Shown here piece by piece: positions 1-7,211 of a stretch of 11,885 nt of DNA. Position 1 is the stretch's first letter. Each line of letters opens with the position of its first letter. The stretch spans positions 1 through 11,885 of the forward strand of contig JAFPIE010000027.1 in NCBI GenBank assembly GCA_017388605.1, in the 5' to 3' direction. A program made the translations under genes and the position numbers. This DNA comes from Acholeplasmatales bacterium (GTDB taxonomy: Bacteria > Bacillota_I > Bacilli_A > Acholeplasmatales > Anaeroplasmataceae). The notes beneath the pieces were generated by a model. It searched no databases. It was not told the origin of the DNA and saw nothing but the letters and a program-made list of their open reading frames with translations.

Positions 1-270
1 GGTACTCAAAAGATTTATCTTGAAGCTATTGCTGAAGGCATTATTCAGGATTTAGTAGAAGCAGGATGTGCAGTATCTACTCCAACATGTGGACCATGTC
101 TTGGTGGATATATGGGTATCTTAGCTGCTGGTGAAAGATGTGTATCTACAACAAACCGTAACTTCGTTGGACGTATGGGTCATGTAGATTCTGAGGTTTA
201 CTTAGCATCTCCAGCTACAGCAGCTGCAAGTGCATTAACAGGATATATTACAAATCCTGATTTGGTTTAG
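1..270 (+). CDS. leuC: 3-isopropylmalate dehydratase large subunit, C-terminal part (5' truncated by window)
   Basis: This is the last 89 codons of LeuC, which with LeuD forms the cytoplasmic isopropylmalate isomerase that converts 2-isopropylmalate to 3-isopropylmalate in leucine synthesis. Visible is the PTCGPCLGG motif, whose two cysteines (fragment residues 30 and 33) are the C-x2-C pair of ligands to the [4Fe-4S] cluster; the third ligand would lie upstream of the window. Further on come [18 protein letters not shown] and [12 protein letters not shown], typical of the aconitase-superfamily C-terminus. The form CGPCLGG and the ending ALTGYITNP resemble the shorter archaeal/thermophile-type LeuC rather than the E. 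coli type, which agrees with the short LeuD downstream. The stop TAG overlaps the leuD ribosome binding site, so the two subunits are probably translationally coupled. Only the 5' end is missing; I see no damage in the visible part. Confidence 0.96.
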   Translation, partial: GTQKIYLEAIAEGIIQDLVEAGCAVSTPTCGPCLGGYMGILAAGERCVSTTNRNFVGRMGHVDSEVYLASPATAAASALTGYITNPDLV

Positions 271-279
271 GAGGTTATT

Positions 280-792
280 ATGAACGCTAAAGGTAGAGCA
301 TTTTGTTATGGTGCAGATATTGATACAGATGTAATCATTCCTGCACGTTACTTAAATACATCAGATCCTAAGGAATTAGCCGTACACTGTATGGAGGATT
401 CTAAGCAGGATATCAATGCTGGTTTACCAGTATTCTCAAAAAGAGTTCATGAAGGAGATATCATTGTAGCACAGAAGAATTTCGGATGCGGATCTTCTCG
501 TGAGCACGCTCCAATCGCTATTAAGGCTTGTGGAGTTTCTTGCGTAATTGCAAAGAGCTTTGCTCGTATTTTCTATCGTAATTCTATTAACATTGGTCTT
601 CCAATTTTAGAGTGCCCTGAGGCAGTTGATGGAATTAAGGAAGGCGATACTGTTTCTGTAAATTTTGATACAGGTGTAATCACCAATGAAACAACAGGTA
701 AATCCTTCCAGGGTCAGCCATTCCCTGAATTTATGCAAAATATCATCAAGGCTGGCGGATTAGTAAATAAGATTAAAGGAGAAAATAAGTAA
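280..792 (+). CDS. leuD: 3-isopropylmalate dehydratase small subunit
   Basis: LeuD is the swivelling small subunit of isopropylmalate isomerase and completes the active site of LeuC. The 170-residue protein starts with the substrate-loop region [15 protein letters not shown] and contains the [12 protein letters not shown] motif (about residues 67-78) that marks the aconitase swivel domain. At about 170 residues it is the short, archaeal-like form (about 160-170) rather than the roughly 200-residue E. coli form. In methanogen homologues the loop after YL separates isopropylmalate from homoaconitate substrates; here it reads YLNT, and specificity for isopropylmalate is inferred mainly from the leuCDB context. 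The start is fixed by AGGAGG at 269-274, five bases before ATG and overlapping the leuC stop codon. Confidence 0.97.
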   Translation: MNAKGRAFCYGADIDTDVIIPARYLNTSDPKELAVHCMEDSKQDINAGLPVFSKRVHEGDIIVAQKNFGCGSSREHAPIAIKACGVSCVIAKSFARIFYRNSINIGLPILECPEAVDGIKEGDTVSVNFDTGVITNETTGKSFQGQPFPEFMQNIIKAGGLVNKIKGENK

Positions 793-794
793 TT

Positions 795-1892
795 ATGGCA
801 ACATTTAAGATTGTAACATTACCAGGTGATGGTATTGGACCTGATATTGTAAGAGAAGCAGTTAAGGTTATGAACCGTATTGGTGAATTATATGGTCATA
901 AATTTGATATTATTGAAAAGAGAATGGGTGGTATCGCTATTGATATGGATGGTACATCCTTACCACAGGATACTATTGATGCTGCATTAGCATCTGATGC
1001 AGTACTTCTTGGTGCAGTAGGTGGACCTAAGTGGGATCACCTAACGAATGGAGATAGACCTGAGAAGGGCTTACTTGGTATTCGTGGTGCATTAAAGCTT
1101 TATGCAAACCTAAGACCTGCAGTTTTATATAAGCAATTACAGCATACATCTCCACTTAAGCCTGAAATTATTGGTGAAGGCTTAGATATTTTAGTTGTTA
1201 GAGAATTAACTGGTGGTATGTATTTTGGTGAGAAGGCAAATTCACCTGCATTCAACCCTGAAAAGCCTGATTGCTGGGCATCAGATTTAGAGAAATATTC
1301 TGTATTTGAAATTGAAAGAATCTTAAGAACAGGCTTTGAAGCTGCAAGAAAGAGACAAAAGAAGCTATGCTGTGTGCATAAGGCTAACGTACTTGAATCT
1401 TCTAGATTATGGAGAGCAGTATTCGAAAGAGTAAAGAACGAATATCCTGATATCGAAACTAGTGAAATGTATGTAGATAACTGTGCAATGCAGCTTGTAA
1501 GAAATCCTCGTCAGTTTGATGTAATTGTAACATCCAATATCTTTGGTGACATTTTAACCGATGAAGCAAGCCAGGTTGCAGGCTCTATTGGTATGCTTGC
1601 AAGTGCATCCTTAGGTGCAGGTAAGCTTGGTCTATATGAGCCAATTCATGGTTCTGCACCAGATATTGCTGGAAAGAATTTAGCAAACCCACTTGCTACA
1701 ATTTTATCTGTTCCAATGCTATTTAGATATTCCTTAGGCTTAACTAAGGAGGCTGAAGCTATTGAGGCTGCAGTTAATGCTGTTTTAGATGCTGGTTGGA
1801 GAACTGGTGATATTAAATCAAAGGATACTCCAGAGAATAAGATTGTTGGAACTAAGGAAATGGGCGATTTAGTTGTCGCTGCATTAAAGTAA
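795..1892 (+). CDS. leuB: 3-isopropylmalate dehydrogenase
   Basis: LeuB oxidises and decarboxylates 3-isopropylmalate with NAD+ to 2-ketoisocaproate, the last step before transamination to leucine. The 365 residues match the usual family length. Motifs run in the expected order: GDGIGPDI at residues 11-18, GAVGGPKWD near residue 73, RELTGGMYFG at 136-145 (substrate-binding arginine and the LeuB-type loop), CVHKANVLESSRLWR around 193, the metal-binding DILTDEASQVAGS segment, and EPIHGSAPDIAGK at 282-294 with the following ANP for NAD+. The gene begins two bases after the leuD stop. The nearest SD-like stretch (AAAGGAG, 775-781) is 13 bases away, rather far, so translation probably depends on coupling to leuD. 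No missing key residue was noticed. Confidence 0.98.
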   Translation: MATFKIVTLPGDGIGPDIVREAVKVMNRIGELYGHKFDIIEKRMGGIAIDMDGTSLPQDTIDAALASDAVLLGAVGGPKWDHLTNGDRPEKGLLGIRGALKLYANLRPAVLYKQLQHTSPLKPEIIGEGLDILVVRELTGGMYFGEKANSPAFNPEKPDCWASDLEKYSVFEIERILRTGFEAARKRQKKLCCVHKANVLESSRLWRAVFERVKNEYPDIETSEMYVDNCAMQLVRNPRQFDVIVTSNIFGDILTDEASQVAGSIGMLASASLGAGKLGLYEPIHGSAPDIAGKNLANPLATILSVPMLFRYSLGLTKEAEAIEAAVNAVLDAGWRTGDIKSKDTPENKIVGTKEMGDLVVAALK

Positions 1893-1920
1893 GAATTTGT
1901 TTTAGAAAAGGGGTGGCATC

Positions 1921-3585
1921 ATGAAGAGTGATGTTGTAAAGAAGGGCGTTGAAAGAGTACCTAATCGTTCTTTATTCAAGGCTTTAGGATATACAGATGA
2001 AGAAATCGAAAGACCAATGATTGGTATTGTTTGTGCAAAATCTGAAATAGTACCTGGTCATATGTGGCTAGATAAGGTTGCAGAGGCTGTTAAAAGAGGT
2101 ATTTTAATGGCTGGTGGTACTCCAATTGAGGTACCTGCCATTGGCGTTTGTGATGGTATTGCTATGGGACATCAGGGAATGAAGTATTCCTTAGTCACAA
2201 GAGAATTAATTGCAGATTCCGTAGAATGTATGGCAAGCGCTCATGCCTTTGATGGATTAGTTTTAATTCCTAACTGTGACAAAATTGTTCCAGGTATGCT
2301 TATGGGAGCATTAAGATTAAATCTTCCAACAGTTGTATGCTCTGGTGGACCAATGCTTGCAGGTAGAGTCGATGGACATAAGACCTCACTTTCCTCTACA
2401 TTTGAGGCAGTAGGTAAATTCTTAGCTGGTAAGATTACACAAGAAGAGTTAGATGAATATGAAAATAATTCATGCCCTGGCTGCGGCTCATGCTCTGGTA
2501 TGTATACAGCAAATTCCATGAACTGTATGTGCGAGGTATTAGGTATTGCACTACCTGGTAATGGTACAATTCCTGCAGTTTATGCAGAAAGAATCCGTTT
2601 AGCTAAGCATGCTGGTATGCAGATTATGGAAATGGTTAAGAAGGATATTAAGGCAAGAGATATCGTAAATGAAAAGTCCTTAAGAAATGCCTTAACTATG
2701 GATATGGTACTTGGATGCTCTACAAATACAATGCTTCATTTACCAGCAATTGCACATGAGGCTGGTGTACATATCGATTTAGATATGGCTAATGGTATTT
2801 CTGAACACACTCCAAATCTATGCCATTTAGCTCCTGCAGGTCCTACCTACATGGAGGATTTAAATGAAGCTGGTGGAATTAAGGCTGTTATGAATGAGGT
2901 ATCTAAGCTTGGTATCTTAGATTTAGACTTAATGACAGTTACAGGTAAAACAATTAGAGAAAACATTAAGGGTGCAATAAATAAGAATCCTAATGTTATT
3001 CGTACAATAGATAATCCATATTCAAAAACTGGAGGAATTGCTGTATTAAAGGGTAATTTAGCTCCTAATGGCTGTGTTGTAAAGCGTGGTGCAGTTGCAC
3101 CTGAAATGCTTAAGCATACCTGTGTAGCTAAGGTATATAACTCTGAAGAGGAAGCAATTGCTGCAATCGATGGTGGAAAGATTGAAAAGGGTGATATTGT
3201 TGTCATCCGTTATGAAGGACCTAAGGGTGGACCTGGTATGAGAGAAATGCTAGCACCAACCTCTAGACTTGCAGGTATGGGCTTAGCATCTGATGTTGCT
3301 TTAATTACCGATGGTAGATTTAGTGGTGCAACTCGTGGTGCATCCATTGGTCACATTTCTCCTGAGGCAGCAGAGGGTGGACCTATTGCCTTCGTTGAAA
3401 ATGGAGATAAGATTGCAATTGATATGATTGCATGTAAGATTGAATTATTAGTTTCTGATGAGGAACTAGAAAAGAGAAAGGCAAAATGGGTATGCCCTGA
3501 GCCAAAGATTAAGACAGGCTATTTAGCAAGATATGCTAAGCTTGTTACCAATGCATCTACAGGTGCAGTATTTAAGGATGAATAA
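1921..3585 (+). CDS. ilvD: Dihydroxyacid dehydratase, probable [4Fe-4S] type
   Basis: IlvD dehydrates 2,3-dihydroxyisovalerate and 2,3-dihydroxy-3-methylvalerate to the keto acid precursors of valine/leucine and isoleucine. The 554 residues are of normal length. Landmarks are [10 protein letters not shown] (78-87), [10 protein letters not shown] with Cys119 and the lysine at 121 expected to be carbamylated, [10 protein letters not shown] (185-194), [12 protein letters not shown], and [19 protein letters not shown] near the C-terminus. In [2Fe-2S] members (plants, mycobacteria, sugar acid dehydratases) a third cysteine sits in the early loop (NTCN or NPCH); here that loop is VPGH (44-47), as in the E. 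coli enzyme, so I infer an oxygen-labile [4Fe-4S] cluster. The SD is AAAGGGGT (1907-1914), six bases before ATG. The gap to leuB is 28 bases with no terminator, so it belongs to the same operon. Confidence 0.98.
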   Translation: MKSDVVKKGVERVPNRSLFKALGYTDEEIERPMIGIVCAKSEIVPGHMWLDKVAEAVKRGILMAGGTPIEVPAIGVCDGIAMGHQGMKYSLVTRELIADSVECMASAHAFDGLVLIPNCDKIVPGMLMGALRLNLPTVVCSGGPMLAGRVDGHKTSLSSTFEAVGKFLAGKITQEELDEYENNSCPGCGSCSGMYTANSMNCMCEVLGIALPGNGTIPAVYAERIRLAKHAGMQIMEMVKKDIKARDIVNEKSLRNALTMDMVLGCSTNTMLHLPAIAHEAGVHIDLDMANGISEHTPNLCHLAPAGPTYMEDLNEAGGIKAVMNEVSKLGILDLDLMTVTGKTIRENIKGAINKNPNVIRTIDNPYSKTGGIAVLKGNLAPNGCVVKRGAVAPEMLKHTCVAKVYNSEEEAIAAIDGGKIEKGDIVVIRYEGPKGGPGMREMLAPTSRLAGMGLASDVALITDGRFSGATRGASIGHISPEAAEGGPIAFVENGDKIAIDMIACKIELLVSDEELEKRKAKWVCPEPKIKTGYLARYAKLVTNASTGAVFKDE

Positions 3586-3597
3586 TTATTAAAACCT

Positions 3598-3608
3598 AAA
3601 AAGGGTGG
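3598..3608 (+). promoter_or_regulatory. Ribosome binding site that decides the ilvB start
   Basis: The stretch AAAAAGGGTGG lies seven bases before ATG 3616 and only one base before an in-frame GTG at 3610. Normal SD spacing therefore selects the ATG and shortens the longest reading frame by two codons. Confidence 0.8.
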
Positions 3609-3615
3609 TGTGAAT

Positions 3616-5289
3616 ATGAAACTTAGTGGTTCAGAAATCATCGTAAAATGTTTAATTGAGCAGGGTGTTGATGTAATATTCGGATATCCTGGTGGAGCTG
3701 TATTAAACATTTATGATGAATTATATAAAAATCAGGACAAAATCCGTCATATCCTAACATCCCATGAACAGGGTGCATCTCATGCAGCCGATGGATATGC
3801 AAGATCAACAGGAAAGGTTGGAGTTGTTTTAGCAACCTCAGGTCCAGGTGCAACAAACCTAGTTACAGGTATTGCAACGGCATATATGGATTCTGTACCA
3901 ATGGTTGCTATTACAGGTAACGTTGGTGTCTCTTCCTTAGGTAAGGATTCCTTCCAGGAGGTAGATATTACAGGTATTACAATGCCAATTACAAAGCATA
4001 ATTATATCGTTAAGGATGTAAATAAGCTTGCGGATACCATTCGTGAGGCATTCGCTATCGCAAGAAGCGGTAGACCCGGCCCTGTATTAGTCGATATTCC
4101 AAAGAACATTACAGACCCTAAGTGTAAGGCAGAATATGAACCTGCAGTAATTGATACAAAGGTTGTTGTTAAAAAGCTTCCTCATGTATCTGATGATAGA
4201 ATTAAGGAAATTGCGGATTTAATCAATCAAGCAAAACGTCCATTTATCTATGCTGGTGGTGGTATTATTCGTGCAAACGCTAGTGCGGAATTAAATAAAT
4301 TTGCTAATATGATGGATATTCCAACATGTACATCATTAATGGGTCTTGGTGCATTTGACCAAACCAATCGCTTATCTACAGGCTTAGTTGGTATGCATGG
4401 TACTGTTGCTTCCAATAAATGTATTGTTGAATGTGATTTATTACTTGCTCTTGGCGTAAGATTTTCCGATCGTGTATTATCGAACCGTAAGCATTTTGCA
4501 GAAAATGCTCAAATTGTTCAGGTTGATATCGATTTAGCTGAAATTGATAAGAATATTCCAACAGATTATTCCTTAGTTATGGATGCAAAGGAATTCTTAG
4601 ATCGATTACTTCCATATCTAGAGCCAAAGAAGAACCCTATTTGGTTAGCACTTGTTGATTCTTGGAAGAATATCTTCACAGAAAACCAAATGTCTTCTAC
4701 ATTAAAGCCTAGATTCTTTATGGAGGAAATCCAAAGAGCAACAAATGGTGATTGCTATATTTGTACAGAGGTTGGTCAGCATCAGCTATGGGCTGCACAA
4801 TATTTCAAATATACAAAGCCAAACCGTTTGATGTCCTCAGGTGGTCTTGGTACAATGGGCTATGGTATGGGTGCATCTATTGGTACTCAAATTGCACATC
4901 CTGATGCATTGGTATTTAATATTGCAGGTGATGGATCCTTCCGTATGAATTTCAACGAATTACTTACCATTTCTAAATACAATTTACCAGTTTGTGTAAT
5001 TGTTGCAAATAATAGCGTACTTGGTATGGTTCGTCAGTGGCAAACAGCCTTCTATGAAAAGAGATATTCTCAAACCATCTTGGATAATGTATTAGATTAT
5101 GAAGCCCTAGCTAAGGCTTTAGGTGTTTCCTATTATGAATGCTTCACAAGAGATGATTATTCAAAGGCAATAGAAGAAACTGTAAAGCTTAGAAGACCTA
5201 CACTAATTAATGCACATGTTGAAATTGATGAAAAGGTATTACCAATGGTAGCACCAGGTCATCAAATTGATGATATTATGCTTAAGTAA
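3616..5289 (+). CDS. ilvB: Acetolactate synthase large (catalytic) subunit
   Basis: This thiamine-diphosphate (ThDP) enzyme makes acetolactate from two pyruvates (valine/leucine) or acetohydroxybutyrate from pyruvate and 2-ketobutyrate (isoleucine). Counted from this start it has 557 residues. It shows GYPGGAV (23-29), the catalytic glutamate in HEQ (Glu51), SGPGATN (75-81), a central FAD/DHS-like domain with TGLVGMHG and LGVRFSDRV, and the ThDP motif GDGSFRMN (438-445) ending in NN (465-466). LGMVRQWQ and the C-terminal APGHQID fit the anabolic AHAS family rather than catabolic AlsS. The start chosen is ATG 3616, seven bases after GGGTGG (3603-3608); a GTG at 3610 is in frame but only one base from that SD. 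No ilvN regulatory subunit follows: a terminator begins at once, so the subunit must be encoded elsewhere or be absent. Confidence 0.96.
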   Translation: MKLSGSEIIVKCLIEQGVDVIFGYPGGAVLNIYDELYKNQDKIRHILTSHEQGASHAADGYARSTGKVGVVLATSGPGATNLVTGIATAYMDSVPMVAITGNVGVSSLGKDSFQEVDITGITMPITKHNYIVKDVNKLADTIREAFAIARSGRPGPVLVDIPKNITDPKCKAEYEPAVIDTKVVVKKLPHVSDDRIKEIADLINQAKRPFIYAGGGIIRANASAELNKFANMMDIPTCTSLMGLGAFDQTNRLSTGLVGMHGTVASNKCIVECDLLLALGVRFSDRVLSNRKHFAENAQIVQVDIDLAEIDKNIPTDYSLVMDAKEFLDRLLPYLEPKKNPIWLALVDSWKNIFTENQMSSTLKPRFFMEEIQRATNGDCYICTEVGQHQLWAAQYFKYTKPNRLMSSGGLGTMGYGMGASIGTQIAHPDALVFNIAGDGSFRMNFNELLTISKYNLPVCVIVANNSVLGMVRQWQTAFYEKRYSQTILDNVLDYEALAKALGVSYYECFTRDDYSKAIEETVKLRRPTLINAHVEIDEKVLPMVAPGHQIDDIMLK

Positions 5290-5295
5290 AAAAAT

Positions 5296-5322
5296 ACTCC
5301 TCAAAAAACGAGGAGTTTTTTT
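5296..5322 (+). terminator. Rho-independent terminator of the leu-ilv operon
   Basis: ACTCCTC (5296-5302) pairs with GAGGAGT (5310-5316) around a seven-base loop, and the stem runs directly into a T tract to 5322. It begins seven bases after the ilvB stop and ends the operon transcript. Confidence 0.92.
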
Positions 5323-5330
5323 ATGCAAAT

Positions 5331-5353
5331 AAAAAAGGACACTTGCGTGTCCC
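5331..5353 (-). terminator. Rho-independent terminator of leuA (minus strand)
   Basis: Read on the minus strand, GGACAC, a GCAA tetraloop (GNRA type) and GTGTCC form a six-bp hairpin (5352-5337) followed by six Ts (5336-5331). It starts about five bases after the leuA stop. It stands tail-to-tail with the ilvB terminator, keeping the two convergent transcripts apart. Confidence 0.88.
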
Positions 5354-5357
5354 ATTC

Positions 5358-7016
5358 TTATTTATATTGATTATTAATTGCGGAAACTAATGCATAAATT
5401 GAAGCACAAATGATATCCTCGTGAATACCAGAACCCCAGGTTTCCTTATCTCCAATTTTAACGGATACATATGCTGCAGCCTCTGACTTTGATGTAGATT
5501 CAAGAGCGTGCTCATTATAATTTGTTAATACATAATCGATATTATAGCATTCCTTAATTGCATTCGATACAGCATCTAGTCTACCAGATCCTTCAGCTAA
5601 ATAATCCTTTCTAACGCCATTCCATTCTGTTGAAATCATTACCTTGAATACGGCACCCTCACGAATGAAGTGGTATTCTAGCATCTTAAGAGGAGTCTTA
5701 AGATTAACGAAGTTTTCAACGAAGATCGTTTGAACATCAGAAGGAGTAAGCTCCTTATGCTCCTTATCGGATACATCCTTAACGGTATATCCAACCGTTT
5801 CTCTCATCTTTGGTGGAATATTTAAACCAAAGTTTGTTTCCAAAATATATGCAATTCCACCCTTGCCAGATTGAGAATTAATACGGATAACATCTGCAGA
5901 ATATTCTCTAGATACATCCTTTGGATCCAGTGGAAGATATGGAACACTCCATGTCTCAAGCTTGTTTGTCTTATGATATTTTAAGCCCTTAGAAATGGCA
6001 TCCTGGTGAGAACCACTAAATGCGGCAAATACGAATTTACCTGCATATGGCTGTCTATCATAAACCTTCATTTCTGTAACAGATTCATATAATTTTATGA
6101 TATCAGGAAGATTTGAAAAATCTAAGATTGGGTCAACACCATGTGTATACATATTAAGTGCTAGAGTGATGACATCGACATTACCTGTACGTTCACCATT
6201 ACCGAATAATGTACCTTCAATTCTATCTGCTCCAGCTAAAAGTCCAAGCTCTGCATCGGCAACTCCAGTACCTCTATCATTATGTGGATGAAGTGAAATG
6301 GTTACAGCCTCTCTATTCTTCATATATTTTGACATATATTCAATTTGAGATGCATATACATGAGGAAGTGACATTTCCACTGTTGCAGGTAGATTGATAA
6401 TTAATTTATGATCCTTTGTTGGCTTAAATACATCAATTACTGCATTACAAACCTCAAGTGCATAATCAGGCTCTGTACCTGTGAAGGATTCAGGAGAATA
6501 CTCAAAATAAATTTCTCCCTTTGCCTCACTTGCTAAATCAACTAACATTTTAGCTCCTTCAACAGCAATTTCCTTTATCTCTTCCTTACTCTTTTTAAAT
6601 ACCTGCTCACGCTGAGCCAAAGAAGTAGAGTTATATAAATGCACGATAGCCTTCTTACAGCCCTCTAGTGCCTTAAATGTCTTTTTAATAATATGAGGTC
6701 TTGCCTGTGTTAATACCTGAATAGTAACATCATCAGGGATTAAATCTGCATCGATTAATGTTCTTAAGAATTCATATTCTGTTTCACTTGCTGCAGGGAA
6801 GCCTACCTCAATTTCTTTAAAACCAATTTGAACTAAGAGCTTGAAGAATTCTACTTTCTGGTCTAATGACATAGGCTTGATTAAGGATTGGTTACCATCT
6901 CTTAAATCAACGCTACACCAAATAGGCGCTTTATCGATATATTCTTTTTCTACCCAGTCATTACATTTAACTGGTGGCATGAAATAGCCTCTGAAATATT
7001 TTTCGTATCCTTTCAT
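5358..7016 (-). CDS. leuA: 2-isopropylmalate synthase, long yeast/actinobacterial-like type
   Basis: LeuA condenses 2-ketoisovalerate with acetyl-CoA to 2-isopropylmalate, the committed and normally leucine-inhibited step. Counted from the chosen start it has 552 residues. The catalytic TIM barrel holds WCSVDLRDGNQSL (R39, D40), the metal-binding HPHND (243-247) and FGNGERTGN (271-279); RINSQSGKGG (378-387) follows, and a C-terminal regulatory LeuA-dimer domain spans about 430-552 with GSGIHEDI near its end. The WCSVDLRDGNQ form and layout match the long IPMS class found in yeast and actinobacteria as well as some Firmicutes, not the classic E. coli LeuA. The start is ATG at 7016, six bases from GGAGG (7027-7023, minus strand); a TTG seven codons upstream lies on the other side of this SD and is rejected. 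It is monocistronic and convergent to the leuCDB-ilvDB operon. Confidence 0.96.
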   Translation of the reverse strand: MKGYEKYFRGYFMPPVKCNDWVEKEYIDKAPIWCSVDLRDGNQSLIKPMSLDQKVEFFKLLVQIGFKEIEVGFPAASETEYEFLRTLIDADLIPDDVTIQVLTQARPHIIKKTFKALEGCKKAIVHLYNSTSLAQREQVFKKSKEEIKEIAVEGAKMLVDLASEAKGEIYFEYSPESFTGTEPDYALEVCNAVIDVFKPTKDHKLIINLPATVEMSLPHVYASQIEYMSKYMKNREAVTISLHPHNDRGTGVADAELGLLAGADRIEGTLFGNGERTGNVDVITLALNMYTHGVDPILDFSNLPDIIKLYESVTEMKVYDRQPYAGKFVFAAFSGSHQDAISKGLKYHKTNKLETWSVPYLPLDPKDVSREYSADVIRINSQSGKGGIAYILETNFGLNIPPKMRETVGYTVKDVSDKEHKELTPSDVQTIFVENFVNLKTPLKMLEYHFIREGAVFKVMISTEWNGVRKDYLAEGSGRLDAVSNAIKECYNIDYVLTNYNEHALESTSKSEAAAYVSVKIGDKETWGSGIHEDIICASIYALVSAINNQYK

Positions 7017-7022
7017 AATAAT

Positions 7023-7027
7023 CCTCC
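7023..7027 (-). promoter_or_regulatory. Ribosome binding site that decides the leuA start
   Basis: GGAGG on the minus strand sits six bases before ATG 7016. It lies downstream of the alternative TTG at 7037, which therefore cannot be its start. Confidence 0.88.
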
Positions 7028-7039
7028 AAAAATTCAACT

Positions 7040-7057
7040 AAATTTATAAATAAATTT
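7040..7057. repeat. AT-only inverted repeat at the leuA transcription start
   Basis: AAATTTAT (7040-7047) and ATAAATTT (7050-7057) are perfect inverted copies separated by AA. The position over the predicted +1 of leuA would suit an operator. The sequence is made only of A and T, so chance is a real alternative and no known operator motif was recognised. Confidence 0.4.
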
Positions 7058-7062
7058 ATATT

Positions 7063-7091
7063 ATTATAACAAAAGTTCATATAGTAGTCAA
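7063..7091 (-). promoter_or_regulatory. Sigma-70/SigA-type promoter of leuA
   Basis: On the minus strand TTGACT (7091-7086) and a perfect TATAAT (7068-7063) are separated by 17 bases. Transcription should start near 7056, giving a 5' leader of about 40 bases, too short for a T-box or other large leader riboswitch. A perfect AT-rich inverted repeat (7040-7057) overlaps the expected start point. Confidence 0.85.
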
Positions 7092-7144
7092 TTTTATCGA
7101 ACAAAAAATAGGAAAAATAGCGTTTTTATATGATAAAATTTTTC

Positions 7145-7173
7145 TTTAAAAAATATATTAACTATGGTATTAT
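7145..7173 (+). promoter_or_regulatory. Possible promoter for the ABC-F / rlmD unit
   Basis: TTTAAA (7145-7150) and TATTAT (7168-7173) are spaced by 17 bases and lie about 40 bases before the ABC-F start. Each box has four or five of six consensus bases in a very AT-rich background, so this is tentative. The interval 7092-7211 otherwise shows no gene or strong structure. Confidence 0.35.
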
Positions 7174-7211
7174 CTATTTGTTGAATTTTAAATGGTAAAT
7201 GGGGTATTGAT

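Noticed and set aside
2241..3206. Minus-strand reading frames inside ilvD (and similar ones inside ilvB, leuA, the ABC-F gene and the DIP1984-family gene)
   Set aside because: They are antisense shadows of well-supported genes, without ribosome sites or recognisable domains.
3610..3615. GTG start two codons upstream for ilvB
   Set aside because: Only one base separates it from the GGGTGG ribosome binding site, while ATG 3616 has normal seven-base spacing.
7021..7035. CodY-box-like sequence over the leuA ribosome site
   Set aside because: I count 11 of 15 matches to AATTTTCWGAAAATT, with mismatches in the centre; that level is expected by chance in DNA this AT-rich.
7017..7037. TTG start seven codons upstream for leuA
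   Set aside because: The GGAGG site lies inside this extension and is correctly spaced for ATG 7016.
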